DNA of 11,248 nt. Origin: Porphyromonadaceae bacterium UBA3327 (GTDB lineage Bacteria; Bacteroidota; Bacteroidia; Bacteroidales; Muribaculaceae). The notes below the pieces were generated by a model. That model had not been told where the DNA came from. It did not search any database and was given only the letters and a program-made list of their open reading frames with translations. Positions 1 through 5,798 of the stretch are shown in pieces. Position 1 is the stretch's first letter. Every line of letters starts with the position of its first letter. The stretch lies in assembly GCA_002361155.1 (NCBI GenBank), contig DERZ01000026.1:1-11248 (forward strand). The letters are read 5' to 3'. Made by a program: the position numbers and the translations under genes.

Positions 1-37
1 TTTAAGTCCCTCGTGTCTACCATTTCACCATTTCTGC
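1..37 (-). tRNA. tRNA-Leu(TAA), 5' half, cut by window edge
   Basis: The minus strand from 37 to 1 folds as the start of a tRNA: acceptor strand GCAGAAA, then TG, a D-stem GTG/CAC around the loop AAATGGTAGA, G26, an anticodon strand AGGGA, then CTTAAA, which places anticodon TAA after U33. The GGTAGAC D-arm is typical of class II leucine tRNAs. The anticodon 3' strand, variable arm, T-arm and 3' end lie outside the window, so their pairing cannot be checked. An open frame starting at the ATG at 23 overlaps this and is better explained by the tRNA. Confidence 0.85.
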
Positions 38-108
38 GGTTTTGGACAGAGAATTCTCGCATTTTCCGTCAGTGTGGACCGCCACCTTGCGGAGACGGGT
101 TTACAATG

Positions 109-140
109 CAAAATTAAGAAAAAATATCCTAAAATGCAAA
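109..140 (-). promoter_or_regulatory. Promoter for the tRNA-Leu transcript
   Basis: On the minus strand a -33 box TTTG (140-137) is followed by exactly 20 nt and then TAATTTTG (116-109), matching the Bacteroidetes housekeeping consensus TTTG-N19-21-TAnnTTTG. Transcription would start near 101, leaving a leader of about 60 nt before the tRNA at 37. This is the best full promoter match in the window. Confidence 0.75.
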
Positions 141-168
141 TTTAACTTTTATTATATCCGGTCTGCAA

Positions 169-197
169 TAATTTTGCAGGGGTGGCTGCTAACTTTG
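169..197 (+). promoter_or_regulatory. Tandem -7 promoter elements for the small plus-strand ORF
   Basis: Two perfect TAnnTTTG elements followed by C lie 21 nt apart: TAATTTTG at 169-176 and TAACTTTG at 190-197. The second would start transcription near 204, about 22 nt before the ATG at 226. The -33 boxes are poor: a T-rich TTTT at 147-150 for the first, and a TTTG only 13 nt upstream for the second. The region is shared with the divergent tRNA promoter. Confidence 0.5.
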
Positions 198-225
198 CGC
201 GGTAAACGATAAAAACTTGCAGATT

Positions 226-534
226 ATGACAGCATCATCAGGCATACGCATGTCTTGTTCCCCGACATTGAAATCCCATCCGGCACCGTCAGGAACGGGT
301 CGTTCCATCTGTTATGGCGACCGGCTTTACGCGCGCCTTGTGATGGGCGGCCGCACGGTGGTCGAGTTTATGATTTCCCGCGTGAGCGATTTCTCCGAGT
401 TGCTCGGCGAGCTTCGCCGTCAGACGCGCGGTTGTCGCGGTCTGGCGCGGCTCTACGTGCGCAACGTGTCGCGCGGCTGGAGCATGGAGCGTCCGCTCAT
501 GCTCTATCGCGACGCTTTTCCCTCAGGGATTTAG
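226..534 (+). CDS. Small conserved-looking hypothetical protein (102 aa)
   Basis: I cannot assign a function. The product is 102 residues, basic and Arg-rich, with no signal peptide, membrane segment or Cys/His metal-site pattern. After a low-complexity N-terminus, residues about 28-95 look like a compact domain: a strand-rich stretch (YARLVMGGRTVVEFM), a helix (DFSELLGELRR), then GLARLYVRNVSRGWSMERPL near the C-terminus, which resembles a conserved terminus I associate with small Bacteroidales proteins, from memory only. I chose the ATG at 226 over a TTG at 217 because two promoter-like -7 elements sit just upstream and an A-rich leader precedes it. It converges with the TPR gene and their 3' ends overlap by 12 bp. 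Another frame spanning 255-608 is a shadow. Confidence 0.65.
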   Translation: MTASSGIRMSCSPTLKSHPAPSGTGRSICYGDRLYARLVMGGRTVVEFMISRVSDFSELLGELRRQTRGCRGLARLYVRNVSRGWSMERPLMLYRDAFPSGI

Positions 535-789
535 CAGGTCCTTGTTGTAGTAGTCGAGAATTTCGTTGGCGGCGCGCAGCGCTTCTCTGGCGCGGCTTTC
601 CGGATTGATCCTGATGGCCTCCAGATAGTCGTTGATGGCTTTGCTCCGGTTTCCCGCGCTCCAGTAGCGGAGGCCGCGTATGGTCAGCGCGTCGTCATCC
701 CCGGGATTGGCGGCGATATATTCGTCGAGCATTCCTATCGCCTCCTCGCAGGAGGCCGCTTTTATCTTCTCTTTCAGTGTAGTGTCCAT
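523..789 (-). CDS. Small TPR-repeat protein (88 aa)
   Basis: This 88-residue protein is mostly tetratricopeptide repeat. Helices at about 13-28 (CEEAIGMLDEYIAANPGD) and 33-62 (ALTIRGLRYWSAGNRSKAIN, then a helix ending at INPES) form about two TPR units with the usual A-G-N-A and NP positions, followed by a capping helix ending ILDYYNKDLLNP. That tail resembles small TPR proteins common in Bacteroidales (recognition, not a search). TPRs act as protein-binding scaffolds; the partner is unknown. There is no signal peptide, so it is probably cytoplasmic. It starts 54 bp after murI, with no promoter or terminator visible between, so the two are probably co-transcribed. The leader is purine-rich (GAAAGAACC). 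Its 3' end overlaps the convergent plus-strand ORF. Confidence 0.85.
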   Translation of the reverse strand: MDTTLKEKIKAASCEEAIGMLDEYIAANPGDDDALTIRGLRYWSAGNRSKAINDYLEAIRINPESRAREALRAANEILDYYNKDLLNP

Positions 790-825
790 GGTTCTTTCTT
801 TTTTTTGACATTTTGCGGTAACATA

Positions 826-853
826 CTCTAAAGTATTGCCGCTCTAAAGTATT
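826..853. repeat. 12-bp direct repeat at the 3' end of murI
   Basis: CTCTAAAGTATT occurs at 826-837 and again at 842-853, a period of 16 bp. The copy at 842-853 contains the last codons and the TAG stop of murI; the other lies just downstream of the stop. It looks like a small tandem duplication of the gene end. The downstream copy also forms a short imperfect inverted repeat (ATACT/AGTAT), too short to call a terminator. Confidence 0.6.
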
Positions 854-1680
854 ATTCGGCGGGAGTGCACTTCCTCGTTCATGAAAAGCGAGGCGAGTGA
901 GTCGAATCTTTCCTCGCTTTCCGTGGTAAGGAATTCCACCCTCCCTCCTTTTAAACACTTTTCTTCCATTTCCGGATGACGGCGCAGATAGTCTGCGAGA
1001 CTTTCCGCCACGATTTCTCCCTGCGGAAGTATCCTGATGCTGTCCCTCACATACTCCCTTATCTTGGGAAGCAGCAGCGGATAGTGGGTACATCCCAGCA
1101 CGATAGTGTCTATCTTCGGGTCGCTGTTCAGAAGGCTGTCCGCGTATTTCATTACGAAATAGTCCGCTCCCGGTCCGTCGGCTTCCCCGGCCTCGACAAG
1201 GGGCACCCACATAGGGCATGCCATCTCGGTTATGTGTACCCCGGGCCACAGTTTCGCCATTTCCAGCCTGTATGAATGGCTGTTGACGGTTCCCGGCGTG
1301 GCGAATAGTCCCACGTGACGCGATTCGGTGATGTTACCCAATATTTCCACGGTGGGACGGATCACTCCCAGTACGCGGCGTCCGGGGTAACGCTCCGGCA
1401 GTATGCGCTGCTGTACTGACCGCAATGCCTTGGCCGACGCCGTGTTGCATGCGAGTATCACAAGATGGCATCCCCGTGCAAACAGGTTCTCCACCGCTTC
1501 GCGGGTGAAGTCGTAGACGATGTCGAAGCTCCGGTTGCCGTATGGCGCCCGGGCGTTGTCGCCCAGGTACAGATACTCGTATTCCGGGAGGCGTCTCCTT
1601 ATTTCTTTCAGTATGGTAAGTCCCCCGTACCCGGAGTCGAACACTCCGATTTTTCCGGGCTTCTCGTTTGGTGTGCTCAT
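844..1680 (-). CDS. murI: Glutamate racemase
   Basis: MurI interconverts L- and D-glutamate without a cofactor, supplying D-Glu for peptidoglycan in the cytoplasm. At 278 aa the length is normal. The family signatures are all present: GVFDSGYGG at 12-20 (Asp15, Ser16), the glutamate-binding LGDNARAPYG at 39-48, the first catalytic Cys in LACNTASA (Cys78), the GLFATPGTV segment at 124-132, and the second catalytic Cys with its His in GCTHYP (Cys197, His199). The ATG at 1680 gives a short, usual N-terminus before the first strand. A TAATTTTG promoter element lies about 50 bp upstream. The gene is followed by the small TPR gene. In many Bacteroidetes murI sits directly after bamA-ompH-ompH; here a methyltransferase and a block of secreted-protein genes intervene. 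Confidence 0.97.
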   Translation of the reverse strand: MSTPNEKPGKIGVFDSGYGGLTILKEIRRRLPEYEYLYLGDNARAPYGNRSFDIVYDFTREAVENLFARGCHLVILACNTASAKALRSVQQRILPERYPGRRVLGVIRPTVEILGNITESRHVGLFATPGTVNSHSYRLEMAKLWPGVHITEMACPMWVPLVEAGEADGPGADYFVMKYADSLLNSDPKIDTIVLGCTHYPLLLPKIREYVRDSIRILPQGEIVAESLADYLRRHPEMEEKCLKGGRVEFLTTESEERFDSLASLFMNEEVHSRRIIL

Positions 1681-1731
1681 TGTCTGTCAGGTATGCTTGT
1701 TGCGGCGGGAGGCGGTCTGTCTCCCCGTAGT

Positions 1732-1761
1732 GCAAAATTACAAAAAAATATTTAATTTTGC
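1732..1761. promoter_or_regulatory. Mirror-image divergent promoter elements of murI and the methyltransferase gene
   Basis: GCAAAATTA at 1732-1740 and its exact reverse complement TAATTTTGC at 1753-1761 flank a 12-bp A/T spacer. Each is a perfect TAnnTTTG-C element on its own strand. The left one points to murI (start 1680) and the right one to the RNA methyltransferase (start 1820). Neither has a clear TTTG 20 nt upstream. Because each element lies within the other's upstream promoter region, the two polymerases should compete. The pair could also be read as a palindromic operator. Confidence 0.6.
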
Positions 1762-1819
1762 ATATCGGATAACATTACGCCGGAACCGGACGGTACCCGG
1801 CGTACAGAACTTTCATCAG

Positions 1820-2632
1820 ATGGATAACCTTCGCGACATTGAAGTGACGCGGATTGAATCGCTCGACGATTCCCGCATAAGAGTCTACAGCCGGCTTACC
1901 GAAGCCCAGCTGTGCGACGGTCTGCACACATCGGAGAGAATCTTTATAGCGGAGAGTCCTAAGGTGATTCTCACGGCTCTCGAAGCCGGTTACCGCCCTC
2001 TTTCACTGCTGTGCGAGGACCGGCATATCTGTGGTGACGCGGTGCCGATAATAGAGCGTGTGCCGGAGTTGCCGGTCTATACCGGTGACCGTGATCTTCT
2101 TGCGGGAATCACCGGTTATCGCCTCACCCGGGGAGTGCTCTGCGCGATGCGCCGCCCGGAATTGCCGACGGTCAGTCAGGTGTGTGCCGGAGCAGGCAGG
2201 GTAGTTGTGATCGACGGAGTGTGCGACACCACCAACATCGGCTCCATCTTCCGCTCGGCGGCAGCTCTCGGCATCGACGGCGTGTTGCTCACGCCCGGGT
2301 CGTGCGACCCTCTCAACCGCCGTGCTGTAAGAGTCTCGATGGGCTCGGTGTTCCTGATACCCTGGACTTGGCTGGACAGCGGTATCGCCTCTCTGTGCGG
2401 TCTCGGCTTTAAGACCGTGGCGATGGCGTTGCGCCAGGATTCGGTCAGACTCGACAACCCGGCGCTGACCGCCGAACCGCGTCTCGCCATAATCATGGGC
2501 ACCGAGGGTGACGGCCTCGCCGATGAAACCATAGCCGGTGCCGACTACACCGTCTGCATCCCGATGCACCATGGTGTCGACTCCCTGAACGTAGCCGCCG
2601 CCTCTGCCGTAGCCTTCTACGCCCTGACCTGA
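1820..2632 (+). CDS. SpoU/TrmH-family RNA 2'-O-methyltransferase
   Basis: This is a SPOUT-class methyltransferase that uses SAM to methylate a ribose 2'-OH in tRNA or rRNA; the exact substrate cannot be told from sequence. At 270 aa it has an N-terminal SpoU substrate-binding region (about 18-110, starting RVYSRLTE and including IFIAESPKVI) and a C-terminal knotted domain from about 127. The three SpoU motifs are intact: motif 1 TTNIGSIFRSAAALG (Asn139, Arg145), motif 2 IIMGTEGDGL at 224-233 (Glu229), and motif 3 CIPMHHGVDSLNVAAASAV (246-264; Ser255, Asn257). The frame is open upstream to 1520, but that part overlaps murI antisense; the ATG at 1820 gives a natural N-terminus with a promoter element about 60 nt upstream. 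It is convergent with the paralogue block, only 21 bp from paralogue C. Confidence 0.93.
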   Translation: MDNLRDIEVTRIESLDDSRIRVYSRLTEAQLCDGLHTSERIFIAESPKVILTALEAGYRPLSLLCEDRHICGDAVPIIERVPELPVYTGDRDLLAGITGYRLTRGVLCAMRRPELPTVSQVCAGAGRVVVIDGVCDTTNIGSIFRSAAALGIDGVLLTPGSCDPLNRRAVRVSMGSVFLIPWTWLDSGIASLCGLGFKTVAMALRQDSVRLDNPALTAEPRLAIIMGTEGDGLADETIAGADYTVCIPMHHGVDSLNVAAASAVAFYALT

Positions 2633-2653
2633 CTACGTTTGTGGAAAGGGGTC

Positions 2654-3553
2654 TTACAGTACAATTTTGCGGACAGCCGAAGTCTCTCCGCAGATTGCTT
2701 TGGCGATGTAGATTCCGCCCGGCAGAGCCGATGTCTCCAATACCGCTTTGTCACTGCTCCGAGTGCGGCCAATCAGCTTGCCCTCCAATGAATACAGTTC
2801 AAGCGATATTTCTTTGCCGTCGCAGACAGCCGAAACGGCATCTTCCGAATAAGTCAGAGTCAGCGGCTCCGTGGGTCTGACTTTATCTATTCCGCTGTAT
2901 TTGCCGAGAAGCTGCTCGAAATCCGCTCTGGTAAACAATACCTCTCCGTCTTTCATGCAGGAGTCAATATACATTTCCACCCATCTTCCATTTGATGTCT
3001 CAGGGAATAAAAGAGGCCATGAATCCCCGTCGCATCCTATTCCCTCAATCTATACACCAGATTCCATCCAGTCTCCCCATCTGACATCAAGAACTTTCCG
3101 TTCAAGTCCATCGGAAGCCGTGGTGAACCGTGAGTCGATAATCTCCAGATATGTATCAGGATATACCTCAGACGGACCAATAAAGATGTCGAGTTTATCC
3201 CCTTTCTCGCAACTCATATCAAGAAGAAGGGCCATATTGGATTTAGATGCGATAAAAAGTTTCCCGTTCTCTTCATACAGATTCGTTCCCCAGGACTCTT
3301 CACCATCTCTTTCGACTATCGATACCTTTTTGCAGACCTTATCGTTAATCGTGATGTCTCCGACAATCATTACATCGTAATAAGCCGTGTCTTTCTCACC
3401 GGGTTTCATAGGTATTCGTTTCTCGACCATGACCCACGACTTTCCGTCCTCGAGAATCGGAAGATACTCCCGTTCGGCACCGACTGCCTTTGTCACGAAG
3501 AGCGTGGCTATAGCAGCAATGATGGCTATAAATCTGGTTACAAGTTTGTTCAT
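2654..3553 (-). pseudogene. Paralogue C: secreted T9SS-type protein interrupted by one amber codon
   Basis: Reading from the ATG at 3553, the frame stops after 167 codons at a TAG (3052-3050), then continues in the same frame to 2654, 299 positions in all. The halves match paralogues A and B throughout: signal peptide MNKLVTRFIAIIAAIATL, EYLPILEDGKSW, LYEENGKL, DMSCEKGDKL, then after the stop IEGIG, CMKDGEVLF, and a T9SS type A sorting domain ending RKIVL. The TAG falls where A and B have the Trp of VWVEGIG, so one TGG-to-TAG change explains it. If translated to the stop, the product would lack the sorting domain and stay in the periplasm. The ORF extending upstream to 3706 crosses a GC hairpin and is not used: ATG 3553 aligns with the signal peptide of A. 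Function unknown. It could also be a polymorphism or base error. Confidence 0.85.
2822..2911. repeat. 90-bp near-identical segment shared with paralogue A (5025-5114)
   Basis: This part of paralogue C, covering the start of the T9SS sorting domain and the linker before it, aligns without gaps to 5025-5114 in paralogue A, with 4 mismatches by my manual count. The signal-peptide ends (about 3410-3553 and 5655-5795) are also very similar, while the middles differ more. This fits recent duplication with divergence or gene conversion at the ends. Confidence 0.8.
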
Positions 3554-3667
3554 GTCTATAATATTAAAAAATTCTATATATGCATTGCCGATCTTGTTAA
3601 GATGGAGGTCAATTATGTACCGTCCATGTTCCATGCAAGATATGGTTGTCGGTCTCTGTATGGTCCC

Positions 3668-3691
3668 CCCCCGGCGCTCTGCGCCGAGGGG
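3668..3691. other. GC-rich hairpin with an 8-C tract between paralogues B and C
   Basis: CGGCGC (3672-3677) and GCGCCG (3681-3686) pair around the loop TCT, and CCCC (3668-3671) pairs with GGGG (3688-3691) across a bulged A. The left arm is part of a run of eight C (3665-3672). No T-tract follows on the minus strand, so it is not a canonical terminator, although it lies 25 bp after the B stop and could still slow polymerase. No clear TAnnTTTG promoter for paralogue C is visible in 3554-3715. Confidence 0.5.
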
Positions 3692-3715
3692 AGTGCGCGC
3701 ATGCAAACAGTCTGG

Positions 3716-4606
3716 TTACAGTGCGATCTTGCGAACCACAGAGGTCTCTCCGCAAGCTGCTTTGGCGATGTATATGCCGCTCGGAAGAGTCGAGGTCTCC
3801 AGCGAGGCTCTGTCATTGTTGCGAGTCCGGGCAATCAGTTTCCCCTCCAGCGAATACAGTTCCATCGACACTTCGTTCCCGTTGCAGACAGCCGAAACCG
3901 AGCCGTCAGAATAAGTCACCGTCAGAGACTCCGACTGTACTGACATCTCAACCCCCGTATGTCTATTCCTGATTCTGTCAAAATCAGATTTAGTAAACAA
4001 TACCTCGTCATCTTTCATGCATGATTCCATAAACGTTCCCTGATAATTTAAAGTAATTGGAAATGATGTCATCGTCTCAAAGTCAATGTTGAATCCTATC
4101 CCCTCCACCCATACACCCAGCGACCATCCGACTGTCAGGACTTTGCGGGTCAGTCCATCTGTCGTGGTTATTATTTCTGAATCACGCACCTCAAGATATG
4201 TTTCATCAAAATTACCGTAGGCATCATAGATTGGGATATTGTCTCCCTTTTCATAATTCATGTCAATAAGCGGGAGAAAGCAATTCCAACCCTCGGCATA
4301 TAGTTTCCCATTTTCTTCATATTGAACTTTTGTACGAGGATTTTCTCCGTTTATTCCGGAGACAGTCAATTTTTTGCATGGCTTGTCGAGAACTATAGTG
4401 TCGCCGACAACTCTCGTTTTATAATACACAGTGTCATAATACCATCCGAGATCCGTATCATTCTTAAGATAAACAGTGCCGTACACCCATGTTTTGCCAT
4501 CTTCAAGAACCGGAAGATATTCACGCCCTCTGCTTTTGGCCATTGAGCTGCAGAGAAGAACCATTACAGCAACTATGGTTACCAATATTTTAAAACTTTG
4601 TTTCAT
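3716..4606 (-). CDS. Paralogue B: secreted protein of unknown function with T9SS type A sorting domain
   Basis: This 296-aa protein belongs to the same unrecognised family as A and C. A signal peptide (1-23, MKQSFKILVTIVAVMVLLCS) is followed by EYLPVLEDGKTW (29-40), YEENGKLY (97-104), LIDMNYEKGD (113-122), VWVEGIG (165-171) and CMKDDEVLFTKSDF (196-209). The last 75 or so residues form a T9SS type A domain: LTVTYSDGSVSAV, MELYSLEGKLIAR, LPSGIYIAKA and a terminal VVRKIAL. The ATG at 4606 is chosen over an upstream TTG at 4672, because the extra 22 codons are an out-of-frame reading of a peptidase-tail remnant and would hide the signal peptide. B is more diverged than A and C are from each other. 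It lies downstream of a strong terminator and has no clear promoter, so its expression is uncertain. Role unknown; probably surface-exposed. Confidence 0.85.
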   Translation of the reverse strand: MKQSFKILVTIVAVMVLLCSSMAKSRGREYLPVLEDGKTWVYGTVYLKNDTDLGWYYDTVYYKTRVVGDTIVLDKPCKKLTVSGINGENPRTKVQYEENGKLYAEGWNCFLPLIDMNYEKGDNIPIYDAYGNFDETYLEVRDSEIITTTDGLTRKVLTVGWSLGVWVEGIGFNIDFETMTSFPITLNYQGTFMESCMKDDEVLFTKSDFDRIRNRHTGVEMSVQSESLTVTYSDGSVSAVCNGNEVSMELYSLEGKLIARTRNNDRASLETSTLPSGIYIAKAACGETSVVRKIAL

Positions 4607-4610
4607 GATA

Positions 4611-4776
4611 TTATTCTTTTGAATTGATGATGGTGACTTTTGCTCCCTTTTCAATTTTCGTTCCGGACTCAATTATCGTGGTCCGAGCCTTAACTTTTGT
4701 AACAGACCCGTTTGAAAAAAATTACAGGTCCATTATCAATCAGAGGCGTGACATCAGAACCTATTTTTATATCAGG
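4611..4776 (-). pseudogene. Frameshifted remnant of the C-terminal tail of a second C25 peptidase
   Basis: Minus-strand codons before paralogue B encode IKIGSDVTPLIDNGPVIF, then, after a one-base frame change, GSVTKVKARTTI and GTKIEKGAKVTIINSKE followed by TAA. The intact C25 peptidase ends IVKIGSDVTPL, GPAIF, GSTTKIKSETTI and GTTINKGAKVSIINSKKH. The break is at a run of seven A on the plus strand (4715-4721); six would restore the frame. The remnant stops 4 bp before the B start, as the intact peptidase stops 3 bp before A. The rest of the peptidase gene is missing: only about 55 of some 750 codons remain. This shows that a peptidase plus partner pair was once duplicated. Confidence 0.85.
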
Positions 4777-4789
4777 CCACACAAATGAG

Positions 4790-4836
4790 AAGATAAAATA
4801 ATACAGCATGTGGGTTATCTGACCCACATGCTGTAT
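4790..4836 (-). terminator. Rho-independent terminator after paralogue A
   Basis: A perfect 15-bp inverted repeat (4801-4815 with 4822-4836, arms ATACAGCATGTGGGT) surrounds a 6-nt loop. On the minus strand it is followed by a T-rich stretch (ATTTTATCTTCT). It starts 17 nt past the stop of paralogue A, so it should end the S74 - C25 - A transcript. The long perfect palindrome could also bind a protein, but its position favours termination. Confidence 0.8.
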
Positions 4837-4853
4837 GGGTTCAGCGAATCAGT

Positions 4854-5795
4854 TTACAGTACAATCTTGCGGACAGCAGTGGACTCACCACTTGCCGCTT
4901 TGGCAATGAATATACCGCCAGGAAGCTCCGAGGTCTCCAGCGAAGCTTTGCCTTCGTCACTATGAGTCCGGGCAATCAGTCTCCCGTCCAACGAAAACAG
5001 TTCCAGCGATACTCTGTTATCGTTGCAGACAGCCGAAACAGAATCTTCCGAATAAGTCAGAGTCAGCGGCTCCGTGGGTCCGACTTTATCTATTCCGTTG
5101 TATTTGCCGAGAAGTCGATCAAAATCCTCTTTAGTGAACAAAACCTCGCCATCTTTCATGCAGCAATCAATATACGAATATATCACAATGCTGTTCCCGG
5201 GTATCGGGAATAATGTGAGCCAAATGTCTCCATTGCATCCTATGCCTTCTACCCATACTTCCGTGCCATCAACTCCTGACTGATGAGAGTATCCATCCGT
5301 CACATCAAGAACTTTACGGTCAATTCCGTCTGTGGTCGTGACGCTTCCGGAGTCACGGATTTCAACAAAATAGTCAGGGATTACTTCTGGTGGATAGTCA
5401 TATCCGGTTTGAATGGGTACTTTGTCTCCTTTCTCTAATGTCATATCAATAAGTGGCACAAAACTATATATGCCATATCCGATGTAAACCACACGATTCA
5501 ATTTGCCATTTTCTTCATACAGTATATCACTATATGAATTTGCTCCGTCTCTCCCAACTATCGATACCTTTTTGCATTGTTTATTACCCAATGTAGTATC
5601 TCCTACAACACTCACGTCATAGTAGGCCACATCCTTTTCCCCAGGGTACAAGGGCCTTCTCTTTTCGACCAATACCCACGACTTTCCGTCCTCGAGAATA
5701 GGAAGATACTCTTGTTCAGCACCGACTGCCTTTATCCCGCAGAGCGTTGCTATAGCTGCAATGATGACTATTAATCGGGTTATTTGATTCTTCAT
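4854..5795 (-). CDS. Paralogue A: secreted protein of unknown function with T9SS type A sorting domain, partner of the C25 peptidase
   Basis: This 313-aa protein is the intact family member next to the peptidase: its ATG lies 3 bp after the peptidase stop, so the two are almost certainly co-transcribed and probably coupled in translation. A signal peptide (1-26, ending KAVGA) precedes the unassigned domain: EYLPILEDGKSW (29-40), YYDVSVVGDT (58-67), LYEENGKL (92-99), LIDMTLEKGDKVPI (115-128), VWVEGIG (180-186), CMKDGEVLFTKEDFDRLLG (212-230). A T9SS type A domain (about 243-313) follows: LTLTYSEDSVSAV, LELFSLDGRLIAR, LPGGIFIAKA and a terminal AVRKIVL. The WVEGIG motif recurs in many secreted Bacteroidales hypotheticals (recognition only). 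No catalytic motif is apparent. A binding, docking or inhibitor role for the peptidase is possible but is inference from adjacency. Confidence 0.9.
   Translation of the reverse strand: MKNQITRLIVIIAAIATLCGIKAVGAEQEYLPILEDGKSWVLVEKRRPLYPGEKDVAYYDVSVVGDTTLGNKQCKKVSIVGRDGANSYSDILYEENGKLNRVVYIGYGIYSFVPLIDMTLEKGDKVPIQTGYDYPPEVIPDYFVEIRDSGSVTTTDGIDRKVLDVTDGYSHQSGVDGTEVWVEGIGCNGDIWLTLFPIPGNSIVIYSYIDCCMKDGEVLFTKEDFDRLLGKYNGIDKVGPTEPLTLTYSEDSVSAVCNDNRVSLELFSLDGRLIARTHSDEGKASLETSELPGGIFIAKAASGESTAVRKIVL
5025..5114. repeat. 90-bp near-identical segment shared with paralogue C (2822-2911)
   Basis: Partner copy of the repeat at 2822-2911, inside paralogue A. By manual alignment there are 4 mismatches in 90 positions and no gaps. 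It encodes the linker KYNGIDKVGPTEPLTLTYSE and the first strand of the sorting domain. It is long enough to support homologous recombination that would delete the DNA between the paralogues. Confidence 0.8.
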
Positions 5796-5798
5796 GAT

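Noticed and set aside
1..23. Start of a minus-strand protein (ATG at 23, MVDTRDL)
   Set aside because: The same bases form the D-arm and anticodon region of a tRNA-Leu(TAA) with a fitting promoter, which explains them better.
255..608. Plus-strand ORF of 117 codons
   Set aside because: It overlaps the more plausible frame at 226-534 and runs into the TPR gene antisense; the composition is Arg/Ser-rich as expected of a shadow of GC-rich coding DNA.
1520..1819. N-terminal extension of the RNA methyltransferase
   Set aside because: These 100 codons are antisense to murI and the shared promoter region; the family starts at about the ATG at 1820.
3554..3706. N-terminal extension of paralogue C
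   Set aside because: It would put about 50 residues, read through a GC hairpin, before a clear signal peptide that aligns with that of paralogue A.
4607..4672. TTG-initiated N-terminal extension of paralogue B
   Set aside because: It is an alternate-frame reading of the peptidase-tail remnant and would bury the signal peptide.
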